DNA from: an uncultured Bacteroidia bacterium | GTDB taxonomy: Bacteria > Bacteroidota > Bacteroidia > Bacteroidales > UBA932 | Assembly (NCBI GenBank): GCA_902795785.1 | Contig: CADBMK010000166.1 | Location: 1 to 15,269 of the forward strand | Reading direction: 5' to 3' | Length of the DNA: 15,269 bases | Shown: piece after piece, positions 7,653-15,098 of the stretch | Position numbering within the stretch: the stretch's first letter is position 1 | How the letters are laid out: each line of letters opens with the position of its first letter | Notes under the pieces: model-generated | The model's database searches: none | What the model saw: the letters and a program-made list of their open reading frames with translations, nothing else | Told to the model about the DNA's origin: nothing | Program-made: the position numbers and the translations under genes

Positions 7653-9791
7653 CTATTCCTGATTCTGATTATCTGAGAGTCCGAGATTCTTGACAGTGAA
7701 TGCAAATCTGTGCATTGCGGTGTAAGGAGGAAGCATTCCGGTGAATGCACCGATCACATCCTTGTCTGCATTGCTGAGCACGGCACGGATTGGCGTCGTG
7801 TTGGTCTGAAGTTTCAACTGACGCAGCAGGATGTGGTCCATTCCCTTCCAAGGACGTGACGAGTCCACAAGAAGAAGGTTGACGGCAGCAGAGGCCACGA
7901 GCCTGTTAGGAATGGAAACCCTTGAGAGTGGAGGATATTCCACGATAATAATGTCACACTCCGCCGGATCCACGCCTCCGTCCATAGGAATCGCAAAGTC
8001 ATAGATTGACCACGACATAAGGAAGGACTTGGACGTAATATCGAAATCCTTGTTCCAGCTGAAGAAGGCAGGCTTAAGGTCGATACTCTTGAAGTATTCT
8101 CTCAGGGTCTCTCCGAAAACCGTCTTTCCGTCAGCGTAATCCGTACTGAACACATTGATGATGTTGGTCAGTTTGGAACGGTCAAAGAAGTTGATTGTGG
8201 CGTTACCAATATTCTGAATTGCAGAATTCTTGATGAGGTCCGCATATTTATCCTTACTGTCCCTTTCTGGCATCGCGCCAAGAACTTCCACACCTGTAAT
8301 CCTTTCCGCGCTGGCTTTGTCGAACGGACGACGGCTGAGAATCTCCATTATGACGAAAAGGAGGAAGAGGAATATGAACTCGCACACGAATACCAGAACA
8401 GTGAGCACGGTGTTTTTGGTAGCCTCAGGCTCGATGGCGACGCTTGGAGGCGACATCACCTTGAAGGTAGCCGACGTCATCTGAAGATTCTTCTGACGAA
8501 GGCGAGCCTCGTTGAGCGCCTGAAGTACAGAAAGATAAGTCTGTTCAGAGAAATTGATGGTACGGTTCTGCCTCTTGAGGGACGAGCCCACAGGAGAGAA
8601 TCTCTCATACTCATTCGTCAGCGCTGAATAGTTCTTCTCCAGCACATCCAGCTCGGCGCGGCTCTTTGTTTCAAGCAGAAGGGCGTCAAGCCACTGGGTG
8701 ATAAGGTCGGCTGAAGCCAGACCCTCCTTCGTAAACTTCTGTGACGTAAGATCGGTCGTAATGCTATGGAGCTTTTCCGTTTCACTTGCAATCTGCGAGT
8801 TGACACTTGAGTTGTTCCCCGAATTCTGAGCCTGAGAATAGAGATTGCCGATGGTATTGAGGGACTTCAGGAACTCAGCATTATTGGCCACCGTATTCAT
8901 TCCGTCAAGCTTGGCTTCAATGGCCTGGCGAAGAGCCTGGGATGACTTAAGGTTCATGTTGGTAGTTTCAAGTCTTACGTCAAGATCCCTGGTGCGTTCG
9001 GCGACCATCTTGGTCTGCTCCTCGTAGTTGATAATCTGGTTGTCAATATTGAAGTCCTTGAGGCCTTCCTCAAGTGTATTCAGCTCGGCGCCCACCCTGA
9101 CGAGCTCATTCTCAAAATACTTGATGACATCGTTGGTCTGCTCGTAACGGAGAAGCTTGTACTGATTCATAAACTCGTCCGTCAGAATCAGAAGCGTATG
9201 GTAGACCAAAAACGGATCATCGTTCTCGTATGTCATGGTGAGCATATCGGAACTCTGCACCTTGTTAACCTCAATGGAATTCAGGGCCGTGTAACTGTAG
9301 TGACGGTCATTCCAGTGGAAGAGGCGGTAGAGGTAGTTGCCCGTATCCATCGAATAATAGCGGCGGAAGTTCTCGAAAGTCTTTTCCTCGTCGTCCTTAA
9401 CCACCAGGTCCATCACCTCCTGAGGAACGTTCTCGGCCAGTTTCTGGGACGTAGCGGCAAGCAGGAAGTCGTTGTCATTCTCGGTGTCCAGATGCACGAG
9501 GTCCTGCGCCAGAAGCCTCAGGGATACATTCTCAAGCGTGGACTCCGCCTTGATGATACTGAGGAGGTTGTCCACCGCATTATTGATGGAAAGCCAGTCC
9601 TGCGAACCTGAAGATATGGTCATGATATCATAACCGGAGACGATACCGGTATAGATTGTAGTCGATGACTTATACGTGTCAGGCTTGCGCGACAGGATTA
9701 TCGCCACTATGATTGCAACTACGGTAGGCAGGCTGAGAAGCCACCATTTCCTCTTAAAGAGCAGCCTAAGTATATAAAGCAGAGTATTCAT
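7653..9791 (-). CDS. Wzz/Wzc-type polysaccharide co-polymerase with degenerate BY-kinase domain
   Basis: A 712-residue inner-membrane protein of the PCP-2 / GumC-ExoP type, about the length of Wzc. A basic N-terminus and helix 1 (about 16-34) lead into a large periplasmic region with long coiled coils (about 215-300 and 375-435). The pre-helix proline segment MSPPSVAIEP (446-455) leads into helix 2 (about 460-482). A cytoplasmic domain (490-712) aligns with tyrosine autokinases: a Walker A-like STDYADGKT (549-557) and a Walker B-like CDIIIVEYPPL (612-622). However, Glu618 replaces the usual Asp, the Walker A' DxD is not recognisable in the segment after residue 572, and there is no C-terminal tyrosine cluster. 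It should set chain length and bridge to the outer-membrane component, probably without kinase activity. It is coupled to the TolC-like gene by an ATGA overlap and ends one base before the wzy-like start. Confidence 0.9.
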   Translation of the reverse strand: MNTLLYILRLLFKRKWWLLSLPTVVAIIVAIILSRKPDTYKSSTTIYTGIVSGYDIMTISSGSQDWLSINNAVDNLLSIIKAESTLENVSLRLLAQDLVHLDTENDNDFLLAATSQKLAENVPQEVMDLVVKDDEEKTFENFRRYYSMDTGNYLYRLFHWNDRHYSYTALNSIEVNKVQSSDMLTMTYENDDPFLVYHTLLILTDEFMNQYKLLRYEQTNDVIKYFENELVRVGAELNTLEEGLKDFNIDNQIINYEEQTKMVAERTRDLDVRLETTNMNLKSSQALRQAIEAKLDGMNTVANNAEFLKSLNTIGNLYSQAQNSGNNSSVNSQIASETEKLHSITTDLTSQKFTKEGLASADLITQWLDALLLETKSRAELDVLEKNYSALTNEYERFSPVGSSLKRQNRTINFSEQTYLSVLQALNEARLRQKNLQMTSATFKVMSPPSVAIEPEATKNTVLTVLVFVCEFIFLFLLFVIMEILSRRPFDKASAERITGVEVLGAMPERDSKDKYADLIKNSAIQNIGNATINFFDRSKLTNIINVFSTDYADGKTVFGETLREYFKSIDLKPAFFSWNKDFDITSKSFLMSWSIYDFAIPMDGGVDPAECDIIIVEYPPLSRVSIPNRLVASAAVNLLLVDSSRPWKGMDHILLRQLKLQTNTTPIRAVLSNADKDVIGAFTGMLPPYTAMHRFAFTVKNLGLSDNQNQE

Positions 9792-10630
9792 TTCTTAGTT
9801 TTTTTCTCAGGTTTCTTATACTCGGTGATGTTCACATGGACCTCACCGTCTTCACTTACCAGATCCGTCAGGATTGGGGTATGAGAGCGGATTTCCAGGC
9901 AGAGGATAGCCTCGATGATGGCAGCCTTGCAGGCTTCGTACTGTCCTACGGCACCCTGCTCGAAGCTCTTCTGCATATAAAGGTCTTTCTCGGTAATGGC
10001 CCCGTTGAGATAATTCACCTCGGCGGCCTTATACTGAACCTGGGCCTCGACCATTGCCTGGGCAGCCACCTGCAATACCGAGAGCTGGTTCACGATCTTC
10101 ATATAATATGCGATAATGTCCCTCTTGACAATCTCAAGTTCAGCCTCGCGCTGTTTCTCGGCATACGCCACCCTTGCCTTCTGTTCCTTTATCTTGTTGC
10201 GGTAATCCACAAAGGCGTTCAAAGGAATGGATACGGAAACTCCGGCATTCCAGTAGTTCTGGGTCTGGGTAGCCTGGGTCTGGTTCCATACAGAATAGGT
10301 GGTCTCCATCAAGGATACGGCAGCAATGTCCGAGTTGCCGTGGGTATAAGACGCAACTCCCCTGATGTAATCAAACCACTCCCTCCTTACGGTCTTCAGC
10401 TGAGCCTCGTTGATGGCAACTGAAGATTCATACATCGAAACCGATGGAATCTTTTCCGCATTCTTGAACAGCACCTCGAGAGGCGGTATCTTCAGCGCTT
10501 CGAAATCAGATGCGGACATCCCCCGAAGATTCTCGAAAGTGGCCGCAAGTTTTTCCGCAGGCTGGGCCCCGGCGGTAAATGCCATAATGCATAATAACGC
10601 ACAGGCCAATGTTTTCTTAACCTTAAACAT
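9788..10630 (-). CDS. Half-size TolC-family outer membrane protein
   Basis: About 280 residues with a signal peptide (MFKVKK, then hydrophobic ACALLCIMAF, cleavage likely after TAGA). The body is mostly long amphipathic helices around a short beta-like segment: SVSMYESSVAINEAQLKTVR, then YWNAGVSVSIPLNAF, then two long helices through about residue 245 including AAEVNYLNGAITEKDLY. This is the outer-membrane efflux protein (OEP) pattern, but only one repeat is present; normal TolC proteins have two and 400-480 residues. The frame is open to an ATG at 10645; I prefer the ATG at 10630 because it puts the basic signal-peptide start first and shortens the overlap with the upstream gene to 8 bases (ATGTTTAA). 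It sits between the initiating transferase and the co-polymerase, so it probably forms the outer-membrane exit channel for the polysaccharide. The C-terminus is Lys-rich. Confidence 0.8.
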   Translation of the reverse strand: MFKVKKTLACALLCIMAFTAGAQPAEKLAATFENLRGMSASDFEALKIPPLEVLFKNAEKIPSVSMYESSVAINEAQLKTVRREWFDYIRGVASYTHGNSDIAAVSLMETTYSVWNQTQATQTQNYWNAGVSVSIPLNAFVDYRNKIKEQKARVAYAEKQREAELEIVKRDIIAYYMKIVNQLSVLQVAAQAMVEAQVQYKAAEVNYLNGAITEKDLYMQKSFEQGAVGQYEACKAAIIEAILCLEIRSHTPILTDLVSEDGEVHVNITEYKKPEKKTKK

Positions 10631-11234
10631 TTCCTTTCTGTACAAAGTTTGTAAACGTGCGAAGCAGGATCTTACAATCCATCAAGAGATTATGAGTCTG
10701 CGCATACTTCACGTCGAGCATCTTCCTCTCTTCCGGAGACATACTTCCGTTATCTCCCCTCTTCTCAACCTGCCAGAGGCCGGTAAGACCAGCCGGGCAG
10801 TCAAAACGGGCCGCAAACTTGTCATCAGTCAGAGTCCTTGCCTCATACAAAGGCAGAGGACGGTTGCCGACCAGGGACATATCGCCCTTGAAAATATTGA
10901 AAAGCTGAGGAAGCTCGTCAATACTGTATTTTCTGATGAAACGTCCGAATGGTGTTATCCTCGGATCGTTTTCAATTTTAACGAAATTGCTGAGCCCGGA
11001 ATCGGAGTGATACTGATTCTGGGTAAGAAGGGAGCCAAGCATGCTGTCGGCATCCTTCCTCATGGAGCGGAACTTGTAAAAATCAAAGATCTTATAATCA
11101 CGACCCGCCCTCTTGGACTTGTAAACCACAGGTCCGGGACTCTCAAGTTTAATCACAATTGCAACCACAATCAAAAGCGGCGACAGAATGATTATCGCAG
11201 TCAAAGAGATGATTATGTCTAAAGCCCGTTTCAT
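10623..11234 (-). CDS. Initiating sugar transferase (monotopic phosphoglycosyl transferase)
   Basis: A 203-residue protein of the bacterial sugar transferase family, the small PglC-like form with one N-terminal hydrophobic re-entrant segment (about 9-29, with the helix-breaking SPL) and a cytoplasmic catalytic domain. Visible motifs: YKFRSM (53-58), the catalytic Asp-Glu pair in IDELPQLFN (105-113, Asp106-Glu107), GDMSLVGNRP (117-126) and CPAGLTGLWQV (146-156). It transfers a sugar-1-phosphate from a UDP-sugar to undecaprenyl phosphate at the inner membrane, the first committed step of repeat-unit assembly. It lacks the long membrane domain of WcaJ/WbaP. The ATG overlaps the stop of the mini-receiver gene by four bases and its stop overlaps the TolC-like gene start. 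The sugar transferred cannot be deduced. Confidence 0.95.
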   Translation of the reverse strand: MKRALDIIISLTAIIILSPLLIVVAIVIKLESPGPVVYKSKRAGRDYKIFDFYKFRSMRKDADSMLGSLLTQNQYHSDSGLSNFVKIENDPRITPFGRFIRKYSIDELPQLFNIFKGDMSLVGNRPLPLYEARTLTDDKFAARFDCPAGLTGLWQVEKRGDNGSMSPEERKMLDVKYAQTHNLLMDCKILLRTFTNFVQKGNV

Positions 11235-11491
11235 TTTACCTTACTGTTAACCTCGAATACAATGTCTTCCGGATCGAAAGGCTTTGAGTAAACAATAACA
11301 GGGATGGACTCAGGAGCGTCCACCTGAGCATCCGATACTATGACATCAGGTATGATTCCTGCACCGACAGCGGCAAGAGCCTCCGCCTGATTGTCAAAAA
11401 ACTTACAGTTAAATTCGCTTCTGAACTGACAAGCGATGATCTTGCAAATATGCCTGTTGTCATCGACTATGAACATTGTCTTTACCCCCAT
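11231..11491 (-). CDS. Miniature stand-alone response-regulator receiver protein
   Basis: An 86-residue protein, first gene of the long operon. It begins like a normal receiver domain: FIVDDN (7-12, acidic pair Asp10/Asp11), then helix 1 and CKFFDNQAEALAAV, then IPDVIVSDAQV (47-57) with Asp54 as the predicted phosphoacceptor. After this the fold is abbreviated: IPVIVYS ends in Ser69 (the conserved Ser/Thr position) and is followed at once by KPFDPEDIV with Lys70 as the conserved Lys. In ordinary receivers (about 115-125 residues) the Ser/Thr and Lys are about 20 residues apart. So most of alpha-3 and the alpha-4/beta-5 region are missing, without frameshift. It has no output domain. Start: ATG at 11491; an in-frame ATG at residue 6 is possible. 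Its stop overlaps the sugar transferase start (ATGA), so expression is coupled. A regulatory partner role is inferred. Confidence 0.75.
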   Translation of the reverse strand: MGVKTMFIVDDNRHICKIIACQFRSEFNCKFFDNQAEALAAVGAGIIPDVIVSDAQVDAPESIPVIVYSKPFDPEDIVFEVNSKVK

Positions 11492-11567
11492 AAAATCAGG
11501 TCAGTGTTTTTATTTATGTTGAAAAATAAGTAAAATTGCTGAGAATAACATCATATAATTGAGAAAA
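11492..11567. promoter_or_regulatory. Divergent intergenic region between the two glycan operons
   Basis: A very A/T-rich 76-base gap between divergently transcribed genes. On the minus strand TATTTTTC (11528-11521) and on the plus strand TAAAATTG (11531-11538) each resemble the Bacteroidota -7 element TAnnTTTG with one mismatch, back to back. Neither has a clear TTTG at the right distance; T-rich runs (for example TTTT around 11508-11511 for the plus direction) are the best -33 candidates. A promoter pair is expected from the gene layout, but the exact elements are weakly supported. No operator boxes like those at 2974-3034 are present here. Confidence 0.35.
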
Positions 11568-12488
11568 ATGTCAAACAGCAACCTTCCGAAAATATCTGTA
11601 ATAATACCCGTGTACAACACCGGAGAGTATATCGGCGCCGTGCTGGACGACATTTGCGGACAGACCCTGGACGGGATAGAAGTCATCGTCGTCAATGACG
11701 GTTCCACTGACAATTCCCAGGAAATAATTGACGGATACTGCAGTACGCATCCGGAAATCATAGCCCTCAAAGAGGAGAACAAGGGTCAGGGCGCAGCAAG
11801 GAACCTTGCCCTTAGGCACGCCAAAGGCGAGTTCATCTACTTCATGGACAGCGACGACAGGCTTGACAAGGACGCACTCGAAAAACTGTATGCCAAGGCT
11901 TCACAGAACGGGCTCGACCTGGTTCTGTTCGACGCAGACACAATCAACGACAGCGACGGACCGAACTTTGTCTATGACCGCTCCGCCATAGTCGATACAG
12001 GCAGACGCTGGACCGGACCCGAGCTGATGAAATTCGAGCTTGAGAACAACTGCTTCTACGTTTCTCCTTGCCTGATGCTTGTCAAAAAAAACATCATCGA
12101 CGCCTTTACGGACTTTCCAGAGGGAACCATCCACGAAGACAACGTACTTGCCGTCCACGTGATGCTCACGGCCAGGGACGCGATGTATATGAAAGATAAG
12201 TTCTTCCACCGCCGCGTCAGGAAGAACTCCACGATGACCACAACGTACGGAATGCGCAATATCTACGGCTATCTGGCGGCCAGCAAGATCATCCTCTCCT
12301 GGAAAAACGGAGTGAACGATCCGCTGATAGACCTTTTCATGAAATGCACTCTTGATTCCGTAATCTGGCTTGCATCCGCGATGCCTTGGAAGGACAAGCT
12401 GCGCACATACAGGATGTTCCGCGCAGCCGGTATCAACAAATACGTCTCCAGACTCCATTGGTTAAGACTCGTATTGAAAAGGAAATGA
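11568..12488 (+). CDS. GT2 family glycosyltransferase
   Basis: A 306-residue GT-A fold glycosyltransferase. The beta-1 motif VIIPVYNTGEYI (11-22), VVNDGSTDNS (41-50), NKGQGAARNLAL (71-82) and the metal-binding YFMDSDDRLD (91-100) are the standard EpsJ/WcaA-like GT2 pattern, and HEDNVLAVH later supplies the probable catalytic acidic pair. I use the ATG at 11568 rather than the in-frame TTG nine bases earlier. It is the first gene of the plus-strand operon and overlaps the next gene by four bases (ATGA at 12485-12488). There are no obvious membrane helices. Donor sugar not assignable. Confidence 0.93.
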   Translation: MSNSNLPKISVIIPVYNTGEYIGAVLDDICGQTLDGIEVIVVNDGSTDNSQEIIDGYCSTHPEIIALKEENKGQGAARNLALRHAKGEFIYFMDSDDRLDKDALEKLYAKASQNGLDLVLFDADTINDSDGPNFVYDRSAIVDTGRRWTGPELMKFELENNCFYVSPCLMLVKKNIIDAFTDFPEGTIHEDNVLAVHVMLTARDAMYMKDKFFHRRVRKNSTMTTTYGMRNIYGYLAASKIILSWKNGVNDPLIDLFMKCTLDSVIWLASAMPWKDKLRTYRMFRAAGINKYVSRLHWLRLVLKRK

Positions 12489-13597
12489 ACCGTAGGAAGC
12501 TGACACTTCTCTGGCGCAGGCTTGACAGGTTTGAATTCGGCAAGGACGTCGTCCTCATTCCAAAACTGCTGGGCCGGGAGCTTGACTGCAACGTGGACAT
12601 CGTCTGCGGGTTCGACGCAGACATGGAGGCGGAAGTGCGCGCCCACGAAACCGCCAGTCTCAAGTTCATAAACAGGCCGCTTTCAACAAAACCGAGGCAA
12701 AGGATTCCCGTCAATCTCCGTTACCTTAAGGAGCACGCCAGGGACATAGACATTCTCATGTGCTTCCACTTCCGGCCAGAAACCATCATCAACGTCCTGG
12801 CGTACAAAAGATTCAATCCCAGGGGAAAGGTTTACATCAAACTGGATACAATCTCAGGACGCGAGTTCGACTTGTCCAGATTCGGTTTTATCCAGCGCTG
12901 GCTGAGGAAAATCATCTACCGGAAGGTAATCAGAATAACCGATGTGATATCGGTTGAAACCACATCGGCGAAGGACAATATACTTGCAACAGCAAAGGAT
13001 TTTGATTACCTTGCACCGAAATTGGCTCTCGTCCCGAATCCTTTCGACGAGGACGAATTCCAGAAACAAGGTCTTAAAGTCAAGACCTTCAACGAAAAGG
13101 AGAATATCATCATCACGGTTGGACGTCTCGGGACCCATCAGAAAAACACCGAGCTCCTTCTGGATGCTGTAGGAAGCATTGACCTGAAAGGATGGAAATG
13201 CTGCCTGATCGGTCCGGGAACACCGGAAATCAAAGAGATGGCCAGAAAGACGCCTGGCGTGGAGATGATTGGTGTAATTAACGATAAAGAAAAGCTTTGG
13301 GGCTGGTACAACAAGGCGAAAGTCTTTGTACTGACCTCCAGATTTGAAAGTTACGGACTTGTTCTTTCAGAAGCCGCGAGATTTGCCGACTACATCATTT
13401 CGACGGATGTCGGCGCCGCAAAAGACATCATGAAAGACCACAGAGGCATGATTATCGCAGACGGAGATGTCAAAGGACTGACAGACGCGCTTTCGCGGAT
13501 AATCGAGGGGAAAGAAGACATAAGTCGTATAACGCCGTACATTAATGAAAATACTGTATTTACTGTTTCACGGCTTTTATGCCAGCAACGGCATTAG
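12485..13597 (+). CDS. GT4 family glycosyltransferase
   Basis: A 370-residue GT-B fold enzyme. The donor half is clear: IIITVGRLGTHQKNTELLLDA (conserved G-R-L and K-N), CCLIGPGTPE, and the E(x7)E motif RFESYGLVLSEAARF, followed by STDVGAAKDIM. The acceptor half is diverged (RRKLTLLWRRLDRF at the start). An upstream in-frame ATG at 12386 exists but would overlap the GT2 gene by over 100 bases; the ATG at 12485, which gives an ATGA overlap, is preferred. The C-terminus is odd: after EDISRITPYINEN it ends with a short tail (VFTVSRLLCQQRH) that lies entirely within the first 53 bases of the next gene in another frame, instead of the usual closing helix of GT4 enzymes. It may be a natural shortened end or the trace of an old frameshift. 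Confidence 0.88.
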   Translation: MNRRKLTLLWRRLDRFEFGKDVVLIPKLLGRELDCNVDIVCGFDADMEAEVRAHETASLKFINRPLSTKPRQRIPVNLRYLKEHARDIDILMCFHFRPETIINVLAYKRFNPRGKVYIKLDTISGREFDLSRFGFIQRWLRKIIYRKVIRITDVISVETTSAKDNILATAKDFDYLAPKLALVPNPFDEDEFQKQGLKVKTFNEKENIIITVGRLGTHQKNTELLLDAVGSIDLKGWKCCLIGPGTPEIKEMARKTPGVEMIGVINDKEKLWGWYNKAKVFVLTSRFESYGLVLSEAARFADYIISTDVGAAKDIMKDHRGMIIADGDVKGLTDALSRIIEGKEDISRITPYINENTVFTVSRLLCQQRH

Positions 13598-14651
13598 CAA
13601 AAAGGTAATCGCTCAGATAGAAGCTCTTAAAAACGAAGGAGCTGAAGTCAATGTATGTCACTATGTCGTAACCTCAGACGCGCACCGTCAATGGATGGTC
13701 AACTCAGAAATACTTGAAGACCTCGGCACAGGATTCAAGGCAAAGATGCTCAAACGGATATATTTCCGTCCGATTCTCAATTACATCAAGGAGACAAAAC
13801 CTGACTATCTCTATCTCAGGTCATTTCATAATGCCAACCCGATAACGATCCATTTCCTTAACAGGGTAAGGAAAACCGGGACCAAGATCCTGCTGGAAAT
13901 CCCTACATACCCATACGACGGAGAGTACAAGACCCTCTGGCAGAAGAACATGCTTCTGGCTGACAAGCTGTTCAGGAAGAGCTTCTGCAAAAGAGTGGAG
14001 AAGATTGTAACCTTCTCGGAGGACGATACGATTTTCGGAAGGCCTACAATCAAGATATCCAACGGCATAGACCTCAGCAAGGTTCCTGTCAGGAAGGTTG
14101 TATCGCATCCTGGAGAACTTCACCTGCTGGGCGTTGCCGAAATCCATTTCTGGCACGGTTTCGACAGACTCCTTAAAGGCCTCTGTGAGTATTACAGGAA
14201 TTCAGACCCTGAGACCAAGGTGTATTTCCACATCGTGGGCCTGCCTTACGGAAAAGAGGAGGAGGATGCCATCACAAATGGAATACACGGCATAGAGAAA
14301 TACGTCATTCGGCACGGAGCCCTCTATGGGGACGCCCTCACCGACGTCTTCGACGCCTGCGACATTGGCATCGGCAGCCTGGGAAGACACAGAAGCGGAG
14401 TCAAAACAATGAAGTCTCTGAAGAACAGGGAATATGCGGCCAGAGGCATGGCCTTCATATATTCCGAGAACGACCCTGATTTCGACGGAGAGCCATTCAC
14501 GATGAAGGTGCCTGCCGACGAGACCCCGGTTAACATCAGGGATGTTGTAGAATTCAGCAGGAAGAGCTTCTCTCCTGAAGAAATCCGTAAAAAAACTGAG
14601 CACCTGAGCTGGGACGCTCAGATGCTCAAGGTTTTGAAATCTCTTGATTAA
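13545..14651 (+). CDS. Glycosyltransferase, GT4-like (divergent)
   Basis: A 368-residue probable GT-B fold glycosyltransferase. It starts with a typical beta-1 strand and glycine turn (KILYLLFHGFYASNG), has PDYLYLRSF around residue 85-95, and in the donor half HLLGVAEIHFWHGFDRLLKGL, VYFHIVG, and LGRHRSGVKTMKSLKNREYAARG, which occupies the place of the donor-phosphate and E(x7)E region but is diverged. The last part (about 300-368) is less typical. The start overlaps the preceding gene by 53 bases; later ATGs would remove beta-1, so 13545 is kept. It is the last gene of the plus-strand operon and its stop is 12 bases from the converging receiver gene. Donor and acceptor are unknown. Confidence 0.8.
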   Translation: MKILYLLFHGFYASNGISKKVIAQIEALKNEGAEVNVCHYVVTSDAHRQWMVNSEILEDLGTGFKAKMLKRIYFRPILNYIKETKPDYLYLRSFHNANPITIHFLNRVRKTGTKILLEIPTYPYDGEYKTLWQKNMLLADKLFRKSFCKRVEKIVTFSEDDTIFGRPTIKISNGIDLSKVPVRKVVSHPGELHLLGVAEIHFWHGFDRLLKGLCEYYRNSDPETKVYFHIVGLPYGKEEEDAITNGIHGIEKYVIRHGALYGDALTDVFDACDIGIGSLGRHRSGVKTMKSLKNREYAARGMAFIYSENDPDFDGEPFTMKVPADETPVNIRDVVEFSRKSFSPEEIRKKTEHLSWDAQMLKVLKSLD

Positions 14652-14663
14652 TCCGGCTGCAGA

Positions 14664-15083
14664 TTATTTCTGTCCTGCAATATAAGCCTTCAACTGTGTG
14701 GATACGCAGTTGGTAAACTTAGCCAGGTTAATAGGTTTTGATATGAAGTCGTTAGCACCCAGTGAGAGCGCCTTCATTACGTTTTCATTGTCATTTGCAG
14801 CGCTGACCATCACGATTCTGATATCAGCATAAGCTGGATTTGCGCGAAGCATCTGGAGAAGCATAAGTCCGTCAATTCCCGGCATCATAATATCCAAAAG
14901 GATAAGGGCCGGTTTGTTCTCCGCGATTATATCCAGGGCCTGCTGTCCCCCGTTAGCGCTTGCAACCTTGCAGGTAAACTGCGAAAGGAACTTTTGCAGC
15001 AGAATCGTGTTAAGGGAGATATCATCAACGATAAGTACTGTGTACTGGGAGATATCGTGGCCGTCAATTTCTGAGATAGGCAT
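14664..15083 (-). CDS. Stand-alone CheY-like response regulator receiver
   Basis: A 139-residue single-domain response regulator. The short N-terminal extension (about 14 residues) precedes a complete receiver: VLIVDD (16-21, Asp20/Asp21), phosphoacceptor Asp64 in ILLDIMMPGIDG (61-72), Ser94 in VMVSAAND and Lys116 in SKPINL. All positions needed for phosphorylation and switching are present, and the helix spacing is normal, unlike the shortened receiver at 11231-11491. There is no output domain, so it must act through a protein partner or as part of a phosphorelay; no histidine kinase is in the window. It begins 15 bases after the decarboxylase stop on the same strand, so the two are probably cotranscribed. 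Its 3' end converges on the plus-strand glycosyltransferase run. Confidence 0.93.
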   Translation of the reverse strand: MPISEIDGHDISQYTVLIVDDISLNTILLQKFLSQFTCKVASANGGQQALDIIAENKPALILLDIMMPGIDGLMLLQMLRANPAYADIRIVMVSAANDNENVMKALSLGANDFISKPINLAKFTNCVSTQLKAYIAGQK

Positions 15084-15098
15084 GGCAGTGTAAGGGTA

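Noticed and set aside
6992..7693. 233-codon plus-strand open frame, very rich in His, Asp and Arg
   Set aside because: The odd composition comes from being the complement of membrane-helix codons of the Wzy-like gene, not from a His-rich protein.
7652..7750. 33-residue N-terminal extension of the Wzy-like protein
   Set aside because: It would overlap the co-polymerase gene almost entirely and has no membrane or signal character; an ATG one base after the preceding stop gives a normal start.
10410..11222. 270-codon plus-strand open frame opposite the sugar transferase and TolC-like gene
   Set aside because: Antisense shadow of two well-supported genes; no recognisable motif or start context.
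14664..15083. Considered as a pseudogene fragment of a two-component regulator
   Set aside because: The receiver is complete with all conserved residues and a normal start and stop; single-domain regulators are common.
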